DNA of 64,000 nucleotides from contig CM075853.1 in NCBI GenBank assembly GCA_037975125.1, positions 54,320,958 through 54,384,957 of the forward strand, written 5' to 3'. The notes beneath the pieces are model-generated. The model was not told the DNA's origin. It saw only the letters and a program-made list of their open reading frames with translations, and searched no databases. Positions within the stretch are counted from its first letter, which is position 1. Every line of letters begins with the position of its first letter. This document shows, piece after piece, positions 13,970-36,293 of this stretch. The stretch comes from Latrodectus hesperus. Lineage: Eukaryota; Arthropoda; Arachnida; Araneae; Theridiidae. The position numbers and the translations under genes were made by a program.

Positions 13970-14597
13970 TGCAATTTTATTTTGTATAATTAACAAGCTT
14001 TGCAAAACTCCTGGAAACTCCTTAAATTCCAAAAAATGTTTCAAGGGTCCTTGAAACTCCTAGAATTTTGACTTGACTCATTGAAAATTGTGAAAACTCC
14101 TGAAATTCTTTCATACCGTGATACATTTATTTTTTTCTAGAAAATATTATAATTTTTTTGCTTTAATATTTTAAAATTTTCAATAAAATTGTCAAAAAAT
14201 TTATTTTAGTATTAGTTTTTAATATTGCCTCTAGATAGCGGCACCATTGATATTAAATTTTTGTATTAACATTAGCTACAATAATAGCTAGTTCAGGTGC
14301 AAAATTTTCATGATAATTTCGCTTAGTAGTCTTTAGATTTATGTAAGGTGAAGCATTAAGTGAAGTGAAGTAATTATCAATCAAAATTGTGCAATTAAGA
14401 CTGACTATTTTAATTGATTCTATTTCTATTTGCTGCATTATATTGTATAAAATTCTTTAAATATTAATATTTAAATATAAAATTTTTGAGTTAAAACATA
14501 CTTTCCATGTCTCCATTGATGAAAATTGGGTATAATTTAATTGAATTGGGATAAATTTGTTTATAATGAAATAAAACTGTGAAATAAAGTATTTAAT
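13970..14597 (+). mobile_element. probable 5' flank of the decayed hAT-like element
   Basis: A run of related short phrases (CTCCTGGAAACTCCTT, CCTTGAAACTCCTAG, GTGAAAACTCCTGAAATTC) at 13990-14110 precedes the transposase remnant. It resembles the subterminal repeats seen in front of this transposase family. The outer terminus was not located. Confidence 0.4.
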
Positions 14598-15950
14598 ATG
14601 TCTGTGGAAAGTGTCTTTTCAATGACCATTGGACCCTGGAAAAGCCATACAAAGTGGCTTTTGCGTGGTTCAGAAAAAACACATGCCCATTGTCTGTTTT
14701 GCAAGAAAGACTTCTGTATTTCAAATGTGGGCCAATCAACAATTAAATCCTATATGAAAGGAAAAAGCACATATATTTATTAGAGCAAGCTATATCTGCT
14801 AAAAAATCTACTTATTTAAAAGATTTTTTTCACTTCTGCTGATCCTGTTATAGAATGTGAACTCAAATCATGCTCTGAAATTTTAGATTCATTTGTTTCT
14901 TTGAAAGAAATTTTATAGGCTGAAATTCTATGGGCCCTTAAAGTTTTAAACAGTGGATTCAGCTACAGTTCTTGCAACAATATAAATTGCCTCTTTCAAG
15001 CAATGTTTCCAGACAGTGCTATAGCAAAGCAATTCAGTTGTGCTGAAAAAAGGGTGCTTATTTAACAGTTTTTGTGGAAATGCACCTTATTTTTCCAACT
15101 TATTGAAAGAAAAAGTTGAGGATGCTTTTAATTATTTGCTTCTCTTTGAAAGCTTAAATAATCATCTGCAGACAAAACAATTGGACTACCATGTAAGATT
15201 TAGGGATAATGATACAGTTAAAACACAGTATTACTCATCCGATTTTTTAGGTTATTCAACTGGAGATATTTAGTTTGAAAAAGTGAATGAGAAGTGCTTA
15301 GAATTAGGAACAAGTGGATTATTTCAGTTGTCAATGGATGGCCCAAATGTGAACTGTTCTGTTTTGATTTAAAATGGCTGATTTTTTAAAAAGTGAACTT
15401 CATTCAAGTATAGTAAATGTCAGAAGCTGCAGCCTACACATTCTTATTCTACACAGCTCTGACAGCCATGGATGTTCCTCATTTCCAGAAGTTGGAGTAA
15501 CAGCAAGTGCAGTTTACAGACTATTTAAGGACTCACCTGCTTATAGAGGTGACTTTGATAGCCTTGGCCCAAAGGCATAAAATTTCCTTTAAAGTTTTGC
15601 AAACATCGATGGTTAGAAAATATAAGTGTTTTCAACAGATTGCTTGAAATGTTACTTATCTTAAAACATATGTCATTTCTTCAAAACAAAAATTTCCTAA
15701 TCTTGGTACCAAAACTTTTGATGCTATACAGAAGTGTACAAAATATATCTTTTTTTCTGCTAAATGCAATTTTTTTATATTTAATGCTCAGGAAGTAGAA
15801 CTTTTTCTGACACTTTATCAAACGGATAAACCAATGTTGTAATTTATTGCTGGAGATTTTCATGCATTGTTGAAAAGTTTGATGCAAAAGTTTTTAAAGG
15901 AATCTTGGCTACCTGAATCTATTGGAAATGTCTAAAAACTCTAAAATTAC
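14598..15950 (+). pseudogene. decayed hAT-like transposase
   Basis: Starts with a BED-like zinc-finger module (WLLRGSEKTHAHCLFCKKDF, then STIKSYMKGK) over the first 55 codons. Further pieces in changing frames keep the order of an intact protein: SYSSCNN, a block with LDYHVRFRDN and YYSSDFLGYSTGD, QLSMDGPNVN, RSCSLHIL, YRLFKDSPAYRGDF, and KFCKHRWLEN. At least four frame changes and several stops interrupt it, so it is dead. The family is common in arthropod genomes. The assignment to hAT is from motif order and is not certain. Confidence 0.65.
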
Positions 15951-16133
15951 TCATTATTTTATACAATGTATAATCCAAATTACATTTTATTTAAAAGTCC
16001 GAATTACATTTCATTTTAAACTAGATTTATCTTCATTTTAAATTTGTAGTAGTTTTTATTTTGGTATTTTGTGTTTCATATTCATAAAAATAAATTAAGA
16101 ACATATTAATTAGCAATAGCATCATAATATCTC

Positions 16134-16139
16134 TTTATT
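16134..16139 (-). terminator. poly(A) signal of astacin gene A
   Basis: AATAAA on the minus strand, 20 bases after the stop codon. The first signal met downstream, implying a very short 3' UTR. Confidence 0.55.
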
Positions 16140-16158
16140 TAATTTCCCATTAAATATT

Positions 16159-26762
<10,604 letters not shown>

Positions 26763-27489
26763 TTTCTTATTTAAAAATGATATTAAGTTCATTTCAGGTA
26801 TGGGAACAGAATCACTGTAATAACATATGGTGTTTTTCACTTCTGAAGATATTTCTTTTAAATTTTAGATAATATTAGATAAAAGAAACTCTTTTATTCC
26901 TTTCTCTTGAAAATATAGCAATTTTTTAAATTCTATTGATAACCGGGTGTTATACATCTGCGATTGATAGAGAATAACAGTTTTTTTTTTAAAATTTTAT
27001 TTTACGATTTTTTCATGCCATTTTTTGATTTTATTTTTTCTGGAATGATTGAATCTGTTCGACATGCAGAAGCTTTATACATTTATATCAGAAATTTTCG
27101 ACTTATCTAACGATTTGAAGTTTGAATCTGAATTTTCATTATAAGGAAGAAAATTAATTTCAAATCGTATTTGTTATTACGAAACAATTTTTTTATGAGA
27201 AGTAACAGATGAATATGAATATACTTTGTGATTGATACTTACAAAATATTAACCTTATTACTGGGAAAATAATCTGACTTTGATATGCTTTCTAAATACA
27301 TTTCAGAGTTATTAAATAATAATATTAATCACATCTATTATATTTGATTTATTATAATAAAATATATTTAAAAATTAGTAACTAAAAGGATCTTTTGTGA
27401 AAAATGTTCTGAAATGATTCTTGGAGTAATTGAAAATTGGAGTGTATTTTGGTGTAAAAAAGTGTGGTCTTGGATTTTTAAAAGATATC

Positions 27490-27497
27490 TACTAGAA
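27490..27497 (+). repeat. left 8-bp target duplication of the hAT element
   Basis: TACTAGAA, matching TACTAGAT at 31544-31551 at seven of eight bases. hAT elements duplicate 8 bp. Confidence 0.75.
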
Positions 27498-27672
27498 CAG
27501 AAGTGTCAAACTCAATTTTGCAGAGGGCTATCTATTAAATTTAAAATGTGTAGGCGGGCCAGATTCAAATAAAAAAACGTATACTGAATTAATATAACAT
27601 TTTATGTATTTAATTATATAGTATATAATGTACGGTTGTTAAAAATCATATCAAAGTTATAAAAGAGGGTAG

Positions 27673-29485
27673 TTATTTTGAGCTTGAGGATCCAGGTACC
27701 TGATTCCTCTTGTTTTTGAAAAGCTCATTGATGTCAGGTATCATATTCGTTGTAATTATTTTAAGAATTGATTGGAGATGTTCATTCCTAAGTCTTGTGC
27801 GATGTTTGTTCTTATTTATTTTCATGACGGAAAACATCTGCTCACACAAATAAGTGCTACCAAACATGCACAGAATGCGTGCTGCTTGCTTTTTTAATTC
27901 CGGATATTTATCCAAACTCTTAAAATATTGTGTATAAAATGTAAGAGCGTTTATCTCTTTAAATTTTTCTTTCAAAATACTGTCCGATTGAAGATCTATC
28001 AACTCCATTTGCAAATAAACTGGTGGCTGTGAAGCTTCAAAATTGAATGGATTGTTGAAAATTAGGAATTCCCTTTCATTCATTTTGTGGAAGTGTTCAA
28101 AATGATTGTTGAATTCCGTGATTAAATTTTGCAGAAGTGTTGAGAATATTGATCCAATTTTTTTTGTTCACTGTGCTAAATAATTTTGAATGAGGGAAAT
28201 GATCCGAAGTTTGATTTTTTTAACCGATTTTCCCACAGCCTCAACTTTGTTTCAAAGGCTTGAATACATGAATACATTTGAGTGACAATCAGATTTTTAC
28301 CCTGTAGCTTTACATCCAAATCAGTCAAGTGTTTATTCATATCTACCAAAAAGGCACAATCAACCCACCAGTCATTATCATAATCAATTGGATTGCTTTT
28401 TTTAACATGAAAGCTTGAATAGAATGAAAACTTTACGTACTGCAAAAAATCTTTCTAAAACTACTCCTCAACTGAGCCAACGAACTTCGGTGAAAAAAGG
28501 GGCATCAGAAAACTTTTCATCCAAATCTTGTAAAAACTGCCTGAACTGTCAGTGGTTTAGTTCTCTGCTTCTTATAAAATGTACTATTTTAATTACATGT
28601 TGCATGGCGCGATCCCTTTTTAAATGTTTGGATGCCAATGATTCCTGATACATTATACAGCAAAATCCCTCAAATTTCCCTGATGTTTTCTGTTTTAATT
28701 TAGTTACAACGCCCGAATGTTTGCCAGCCATGGCAAGAGCGCCATCCGTGGTTGTGCTGCTAAATATATTCCAGTCGATTTCATATTCTGCTATCAAATG
28801 CTCAATTGCAGAATAAATATCATTTTTGCTTTTGTAGTATCTGTCAATGGAACGCACTTTAATAGTTCTTCAGTTATTTCAAAGTTACTGTTAACACCTT
28901 GTATAAAAACAGCAAGTTAAGCTGTATCAACAGTATCAGTGCTCTCGTCAACAGACAGTGAAAATTTTGTAAATTCCTTAATTCTCTCCTTCAGTTGAAG
29001 AACCAAATTTTCAGATAAATAATTTATTCTTGAAGCAACAATGTTTCTTGACAGCGGAATATTTTGAATTATTGACTTTCGAAATGAAAATGAAGCATCG
29101 ACAACTTTCAACATACAGTCTTTAATAAAATCACCATCTGTGAAAGGTTTTGATCTCTTCGCGATTTCTATTGCAATGATAAAATTTGATTTCATGGCAT
29201 CTTCACTCTCAGTATTAGCTTTAGTAAACATTTATTGTTGACATTGAAGTTTATAGATTTTAAAGAACACAATGTGTCTATTCTTATTTTTTCAATGTTA
29301 CTATCGAATTTTGATTTATGATTCGTATCATAGTGTCTCTTCAAGTTAAACTCCTTACAAACAGCAACTGTTTGATTGCAAATCAAGCACAGTGGCTTAC
29401 CTTCCCATTCTACGAAAAAATATGCAATTTCCGATTTAGACTGAAAACCTTTGCACTCACTATAAACTTTACGTTTTTATGACAT
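27673..29485 (-). pseudogene. hAT transposase, GTF2IRD2-like, multiply frameshifted
   Basis: From the 5' side: a zinc finger (PLCLICN, then NLKRHYDTNH), a block with SFSFRKSI and LSVDESTDTVDTA, WNIFSSTTTDGALAMAGKHS, an ALVDMNKHL-like block, and the C-terminal dimerisation region with KKQAARILCMFGSTYLCEQM and SVMKINKNKHRTRL. This order matches the GTF2IRD2/SCAND3-type hAT transposases of animals. It now lies in five pieces in different frames, and the ATG at 29485 is followed by a stop two codons on. The protein was about 600 residues when intact. Confidence 0.8.
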
Positions 29486-29611
29486 TATGCAAAATTGTAA
29501 CAATTATGGAACTCGACACTACAATTATGATATCGCACGTGCATGACACAAACAAATGCACAATACTTTCCCATTAATACTTCGCAGTAGAACTAAACTC
29601 CTTCCACGACC

Positions 29612-29625
29612 GTATCGCTTCGATT
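29612..29625 (+). repeat. target duplication of the LINE-derived insert
   Basis: GTATCGCTTCGATT, exactly repeated at 30538-30551. Confidence 0.92.
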
Positions 29626-30537
29626 CTTCTTCTTCTTAAGGGTGCGTTTGTATGTCATTGGCACCTCAGCTTTAATCAGCATTTTGTACCATTAACTCCA
29701 AATCCAATGTTTCCTAGTTCCAGTTGCTCGGATCACCCACTTTATTAATAAAGTCCGATAACCCTTTAATGGAGTTTAGGTGTAACTCTCTAGTATGGAT
29801 GATGCCTAAAGAAGTTAATCTAGGGATGGTAAGAGCCTCGCATTCGTAAATGATATGCTTGGCCGTTTCCTCTTGCGTATAACATTTCCTGCAGATAGGG
29901 TCTTGCTGAAACAGTCCTATTTTATGGAGGTGTTCTCTGAAATAGTAGTGCCCAGTTATGAAGCCTAGGATTAAACGTATCTTCTGCCTAGAGCATCTTA
30001 GAATTTCTGAGGTAATCCTCACAGATGATCCACAAATGATTCTGGTCAGAGAGTCAATCATGCTAGTGATAGCTTCCTGACTTTCACCAGAAGAATATGG
30101 TTTTGAGGTCACTTCTATCTCCTGTGAAGGATTCATTGCTGCCCCTTCACTAGATTGCCTCTGAGTTCCCTTGTCTTTTTCAGCAAGGTCTACTTCAGAG
30201 GCTTCACCTGCAAATGCAGAGAGGTTTGTTATTTCTTGTGTCTTTTGCAGCCACAAGATAACAATTAATAAGCTCAGGTAATATGATAGTCCACCCAGCA
30301 TTGCCTGAGTTACTGGACAAGGCAAATTACTCTAGAAGTTCGCCAGGCAACTAGAGGCTCCGTTAAGACACCATTACCGCGGTGCCGAATAACCCTAGGC
30401 ACGGGTCGCATAACACCAGGGTTTACGGGAGCTGGTTCATGGCCTCTGATTCTATATTCAAGGCTATCCTGTCATTTCTACAGGAAATTCGGCTATCCAT
30501 CACCTGCCGACGCGCCTGGTAGCTGCTCAAGCCCCAG
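29626..30537 (-). mobile_element. short non-LTR (LINE-derived) element nested in the hAT
   Basis: Flanked by an exact 14-bp duplication. Its minus-strand 3' end is an AAG repeat, not poly(A), as in some I- and Jockey-like elements. The 5' part (30340-30537) is GC-rich with a TCCTGT/ACAGGA hairpin at 30469-30487. Only about 0.9 kb long, it joins a 5' leader to a C-terminal coding piece, so it is an internally deleted copy or a non-autonomous derivative. Confidence 0.8.
29714..30325 (-). CDS. LINE ORF2 C-terminal fragment
   Basis: An intact 203-codon frame. Its last 90 residues carry FITGHYYFREHLHKIGL, then CRKC, then ETAKHIIYEC, the C-x2-C-H-C zinc motif that follows RNase H in R1/Jockey-like elements. 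The first half has no recognised domain: hydrophobic start, then a Ser/Glu-rich linker. It has no reverse transcriptase, so it cannot move by itself. That the frame is still open despite the dead hAT around it suggests a younger insertion. Confidence 0.6.
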   Translation of the reverse strand: MPCPVTQAMLGGLSYYLSLLIVILWLQKTQEITNLSAFAGEASEVDLAEKDKGTQRQSSEGAAMNPSQEIEVTSKPYSSGESQEAITSMIDSLTRIICGSSVRITSEILRCSRQKIRLILGFITGHYYFREHLHKIGLFQQDPICRKCYTQEETAKHIIYECEALTIPRLTSLGIIHTRELHLNSIKGLSDFINKVGDPSNWN

Positions 30538-30551
30538 GTATCGCTTCGATT
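30538..30551 (+). repeat. second target duplication of the LINE-derived insert
   Basis: Exact copy of 29612-29625. Confidence 0.92.
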
Positions 30552-30778
30552 ACTCGACTCAAGCTATTGGTCTAAAGTTGTTGCAGGCTGTTTAGCAATT
30601 TAATGCCATTTACCCTTTTTAGAAATGATGAAGGCCTAATCAGAGGAGATCGAAGAGGAGTTGGACAAATTGCAACATAATTTACTATCTGGAATACATC
30701 ACCGAAAGCTGCGTGCTAACCTAGCGCCCCGGTTGGGCCCAGGCCCCACCCCCAAAGGACACGAGCATTTATTGAGTG

Positions 30779-30838
30779 CAAGGCAAGAAAAGTTTTTACA
30801 TAAGTCTTTCAAGGCAAGAAAGGTTTTTACATAAATAA
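30779..30838. repeat. tandem duplication inside the hAT
   Basis: Two copies of a unit containing CAAGGCAAGAAAGTTTTTAC-like sequence, about 32 bases apart. Confidence 0.8.
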
Positions 30839-31543
30839 AATACAAGGTTGAATTGATTATTAGCATTGTTTACATTTACATTTATCAGAAACAATAAGAG
30901 TAAAACTTGAGTAAATTTTTCTTGATAATACATATAAGGAATTCTTGGTTACAATGCAAAAGTAGAAAGAGTTATTTACATATTTACACAAGGATTGATT
31001 GCAGAGAACTTTGGTTAATTAGGTACTCCCAAATAATTGTAATTTGTATTATATAAGGCAAATACAATGAGGAATTAGAAGAATAATGACAGTTAAGTTA
31101 AATTTGTTGAAAACATTAAATAAGCCCTGAGGGATCAACTTTTAGCGAAAATTAAGTGTCACCATCTATCGATGACATTAAAGAATTACCTAACCGACTC
31201 GACTTAACTGACTCACGTCATACCGACGCACTCCTTTTATATCGATAAGGAAGGTTCTAGCTTAGATTAGAAGCACGTGGAAGATTCTATAGTTCTCAAC
31301 AAAAAAATAATAGGGTATTTCCACTTGTTGCTAAGAGATGGCGTCACTGTCTATCTCACTCGCTTGTTAAGGCACGCGCTGCCCTTAAAATTAATTATAA
31401 ATGTAGTATGCGCATTTTAAAACTTCCGTAGAGGAATCGAGTGATGTCTAAATGCTCTAAAAAACATGATTTTTCTTTCTGTGACACGTTGCGATCGCGT
31501 GCCTTATTGATACGGCCAGCGGGCCGTTTCTTTGACATGACTG

Positions 31544-31551
31544 TACTAGAT
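31544..31551 (+). repeat. right target duplication of the hAT
   Basis: TACTAGAT, see 27490-27497. Confidence 0.75.
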
Positions 31552-34500
31552 ATTTATCCAAACAGATATATTTATATACATCTCTCTGTTACTAAGAATA
31601 TACAATGTGCATAATGGACTGGTTATTCTCAAGCATTTCATTACTAGGACTACATAAAGGAAAGAGCAATTTTTTAAAGTATCATATTATATCAACAAGT
31701 GTTATCACTGAATTATTATAGGACATATAATGTTCAATATAATACTTTTTTTATCTATATTCCAATATTTTAACACTTTTTCCTAATTTATTATTGTGTT
31801 GTCACAACGATATTTACGCAGACACATGATAAAATCAATTGAAATGTTAAAACGTAAACAATTGGAGCTCTTACATATAATCAGAACTTATATAAAGATA
31901 TTTGCTTTTAATATCCATTAAAATTATTTATTTAGAGATCCAACTGCAAGACTAACAACTGGAGAGTCTATTTTTATATTTATCCTTAAACCGCAGTTCC
32001 ACATTTTAATCTTTAAACCCGTTCTTATAAGAAACACGATATATTATAGTAAAAAATGTATGAAATGAAAATAAAAAGGAAGACAAACATTTTTATCAAC
32101 TATTTTAATTTTTATTCATTTATGATACATATTTATAAGAGTAAACATGTTTTTAGGATTAAAAAGTCCAAGATCCACTCTGAAATTTAATCTGAGATTA
32201 GATCAACTGACTGGAATCCATTGTTTAAAGAACAGTATATTAGAGACATCACAGTTACAGTTACACAACTTCTAATCCTCCTCTAAAAATATCCAGACTT
32301 GGCAACCACGATATTGTAAAAATGGGATCGATTGCCCTAGCTACTATTAACTTGCCTTTTTTTATTTCCAGTATAAAATCAGGTCTGAGGCATGTGTATC
32401 TGTAGCAGTAGACCATAATAGCAGAGTGTTCACTATAAAATTATTATTTTGTTCGATTAATTGTAATAATTGTTTGATACTTTTTAACTCCAATGATTAT
32501 TACGCTTATATTTTATAATTGTTGAATTATATATTATTTTTTCATTATATCAATGTTTGTCGGGTTTTATAATATTATATCAAACGAAATTTCCTTAAAA
32601 TTTATCTTTTATCTTTTTTTACATCTTGACCACTAGTATATTTCTGCACACTTTGAATAGCTAAGCACACCCAATTATCCTTTAACTTTGATAGGTGACA
32701 AGCTAAGCACTTCAGTTGGTACCCTATTCTTTGAACTTTCGACTATAGTTTAGAAACAGCAGCATGTTATTAATTAATGTTTATAGGACATGTCAACACG
32801 ATTATCTTTATTTAGGTAAAGTTCAAGATAAAGCAAGATTTTCCTTTTAGAAGCAAAAGCTATTTTTTTATATCTATCTACCATTTTACAAAAGAAAAAA
32901 AGCTTGACTACGAATTATTTTTCTATTTATCATTTTTTCTGTAAATGATACCATACCATTTCAGTAGTACAGGTATAGTAAATATATTACAAAAATGTTC
33001 TTACTACAAAATGGTGTCATTGATTTGTGATCAGGAAGTGTCCTATCGTGAATAACAACATCCTAACGATAGGGACATTAAGAACCTAACACTACTTTAT
33101 AATCTAATTTGTAATTTGCTGAACTTTTTTCAAACTAGCACGTAAAAATATATATAATTAGAATTGAAACTATGTTAATTCAATTTGCTGAATTATACAA
33201 ATGAGAAAACATACAGCACTAATAATCATTTCAGAAATAAAATCAACATACATATAAATAAAATAATCGGTATAAAAAAACACGTGGATTTAGTGCAAGT
33301 ACATACTTTTATTTAAATTATTCTAAGTATTCGTCATCATATATAATGCATTCATTATAAGACTAATGAAAAAATTCCAAATCTCTCTCTCTCTCTCTAT
33401 TTGTTTATATTTTTCATTATTATAAAACTTCTTTTCATCTTAAAATGTTCCTATATTCATTTCAACTTTTTAAATTAATGTATTCTTTTGTATGTATAAT
33501 TTATATAATTTTTTTAATATAATTTTATAAATTATTGTATATTTTAACATTTAAGAAAAAATTGGATCAAAATGAAATTAAAATTTTTTGATAAACTAAA
33601 AAGTTATCGTTTTTGTTTCAACAATTAGATTTAGCTATCAAGATTTTTAAATATTTTTATTAGGGAAAAATGTTTTACTTTAATTATTTAGGGAAAAATT
33701 ATTAGGGAAAAATGTTTTACTTAATTATCATAATCATTCTCTGAAGCATGTTTTACTAATTATACATTTTATAAAATTTGGATTCAGTTTTTCTTAAAAT
33801 ATTTTTAAACACACGCCTTAATATAACTAACTATTATTCGTTTTTCTTAAAATGTAATATATTTTGATATCCAAACTTAAAAACGTTAATTCTTGAGAAA
33901 TGTAATGAATTTGTTATTTTCTTCATAACTTTATAAAAAAATTATAACAGTGAATATTATTCATCTCAATTTCAATATTTTGCATCGATGTTTGATAGTG
34001 CCTACCAGAAGAACTGCGGTAACTCTTTGTTCTATTCTTAGTGCAGAAAAATCGAACAGAAGATTTTTTAAACACACAGATATGAGAGTTTTATTACTTC
34101 TTTAAACTTCATTTTCATTGCAATATTTTTTCTTTTTTAGTAGTAATTAACGTTTTATTTTATATCCTATCCGTTTTGATATGAATCAAGAATAAGAATT
34201 TTTCGCGTGATTAATTACCGATATTTTATTTAATCCCATATTTTCAACAGTGCAACAATTATTTCCTACTGCTTATCAACGATTAAATGTAACTCTTACG
34301 AAATGAAATCCTCAATATTTTCAAACACTGTTAGAAGCTTTACAAAAAATTTATTAAGAATAGATTTTTTAGCAGATTTAAATCTATACAGAAACTTATA
34401 CAGTTAATTATAAGCAATTTAGTCTTTCAAATTATTGTATTTCAAACAAATTAGCTTAATAGCTTAAAATAATTACACTTTTTTATAATTCTCTTTTGCC

Positions 34501-34901
34501 TTAATATTTCAAATCGGTAAATAATTTCCTTACCTTTTATCACAAGTGATATTATTTAATACAACACATGTTTCTTATGATTTGTTGTGCTTGAAATTGG
34601 TGTGCTAAGATTACTTATTTTAGCATCAGCAATCATTGAAATTGAATATTATTCGTATTTAAATGGTAAAGCTGATACAAGTCTACTATTATTCTATTCT
34701 TTATATATATGCAATGACCAAAGCTTGAAAAACACGATATTGAGATACCAAACTTAAAAGAAATAAATTAAAATATGAATTATGTGTTAAAAATGAAAGA
34801 ACTAAAACTATTTACTAGACTGTTTTGTTTGATTACATAGAATTTAATTGAATGGATAGACTTAATCCATAGTAATAACTAAACACAACAAATACTAATA
34901 T
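31552..34901. other. spacer between genes A and B
   Basis: AT-rich, no gene recognised. A (CT)n run lies at 33381-33399, and a short unit TTAGGGAAAAATGTTTTACT is repeated at 33660-33725. Confidence 0.55.
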
Positions 34902-34907
34902 TTTATT
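34902..34907 (-). terminator. poly(A) signal of astacin gene B
   Basis: AATAAA on the minus strand about 60 bases after the stop codon. Confidence 0.6.
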
Positions 34908-34965
34908 CTTACATGGATCAAAGTTATCGGTCTTCCATACATGAACGAATATTTTCATTTATAAT

Positions 34966-35201
34966 TCACAGCTTTTGTTTACACTCGTATAAGGCATTTA
35001 TCCTGAAGGCATCACTCTCACTGAGTTTTCCTTTTTCTGGGGAGTCAAGAATCTTGATACCCTTCTTTTTGGCTTTCATAGTCTTGGATCTGCCATCCTT
35101 GGAAAAAGCTTTCTCTCCGTATAACATGATAGAGTCATAATCGAATTTATTGAAGAGTCTGTTTTCGGATGGCTTCAGTTTTGCGAACTGTATGTGCTCC
35201 T
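34966..35201 (-). CDS. gene B exon 6, Met-turn and C-terminus
   Basis: [18 protein letters not shown] and the last Cys in YECKQKL before TGA. Nine bases longer than the exon in A and C because of two small differences, one at the end. Confidence 0.93.
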
Positions 35202-36254
35202 CTGAAAAATATTAAATCTCAAGCAATAAAGTTGCAGGAGAATCTGTTTATTTCGGTTTCAAAATCTTATATTATAAATAAAATTGTGACAGTTGATTTC
35301 ATATTGTTATAAATAATTTATACTTTTCATACAATCAGTTAATTTCTATATTTTTATAATAGTTTTTATTATTTACTTGTCATATTTTAATCAGTAAATT
35401 TGAATGTTTTGTAAGAATTTTAAGATTGTTCATCAAATAATGTAAAATCTTAAGATGTTCCAATGAAATGATTTGAATTAAGTGATTAGAATAATATCAA
35501 ATGATAAATCAAACAAAAATTATTAATAACATACTTTTTACTTGATTTATCATTGATAATCAAACAAAAAAACTACCAATAATAATTTTTTGTTTGTGCT
35601 TTTAGAGATAAACTAGATTTTGTAACATATATATTGTGCTATTAAATTCATCTTATTTACAATGATGATGAAACATTGTCACAAGTTGGTGAAATAATAT
35701 TATTTTCTTAGTAAAAACTTTTCATAGTAACCGTTTAACTGTTACATACACGCTAATATAAAATAAAATCTCCATATCTAGAGTAACGTGAACTACTAGA
35801 TAAAGAAGAAAATTATTACCAGAAAATTAAAGAGTTGTTCTGGAGCAAAGCTTAAAAATGAGAGAAGTTGTTATTTGAAGGTGATGTTCAGTGTTCGATA
35901 AAAACATAACGCATCTTGTCTTTAAATACATTTAGATATTTCCAAAGCCCACAGTTTCATTGGAAAAATATTACGATGTGCATTTTTTAAACTAAAATAT
36001 TATTAAAGACTGGAAAAGTGACATATATTTAATCAGTAAGAAGACATAAGATTTTGACTTTGATATGATTATTATTCTTATCATCCGATGTGCTGAAAGA
36101 ATGACTTATAATGCCTTTTGAGTTTACAGTTCTTTGAAGTTTTTGCTACTTATAAAGCTGTATTGATGAAATTAGTTCATTCCAGAGAAAGTATTATAAA
36201 AGGCAAGAATTTTATTTGAAAAGTGTGAAAGTATGGCATAGATTTAAGCTGAAG

Positions 36255-36293
<39 letters not shown>

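Larger units (their letters stand above)
27498..31543 (-). mobile_element. hAT transposon with nested insertion
   Basis: The left end reads CAGAAGTGTCAAACTC inward and the right end reads CAGTCATGTCAAAGAAAC inward. Both share CAG and TGTCAAA, and a GCGGGCC block lies just inside each end. Flanking 8-mers match 7 of 8. The element carries a GTF2IRD2-like transposase remnant on the minus strand and a LINE-derived insert. It sits in the spacer between astacin genes A and B. Dead as an autonomous element. Confidence 0.8.
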
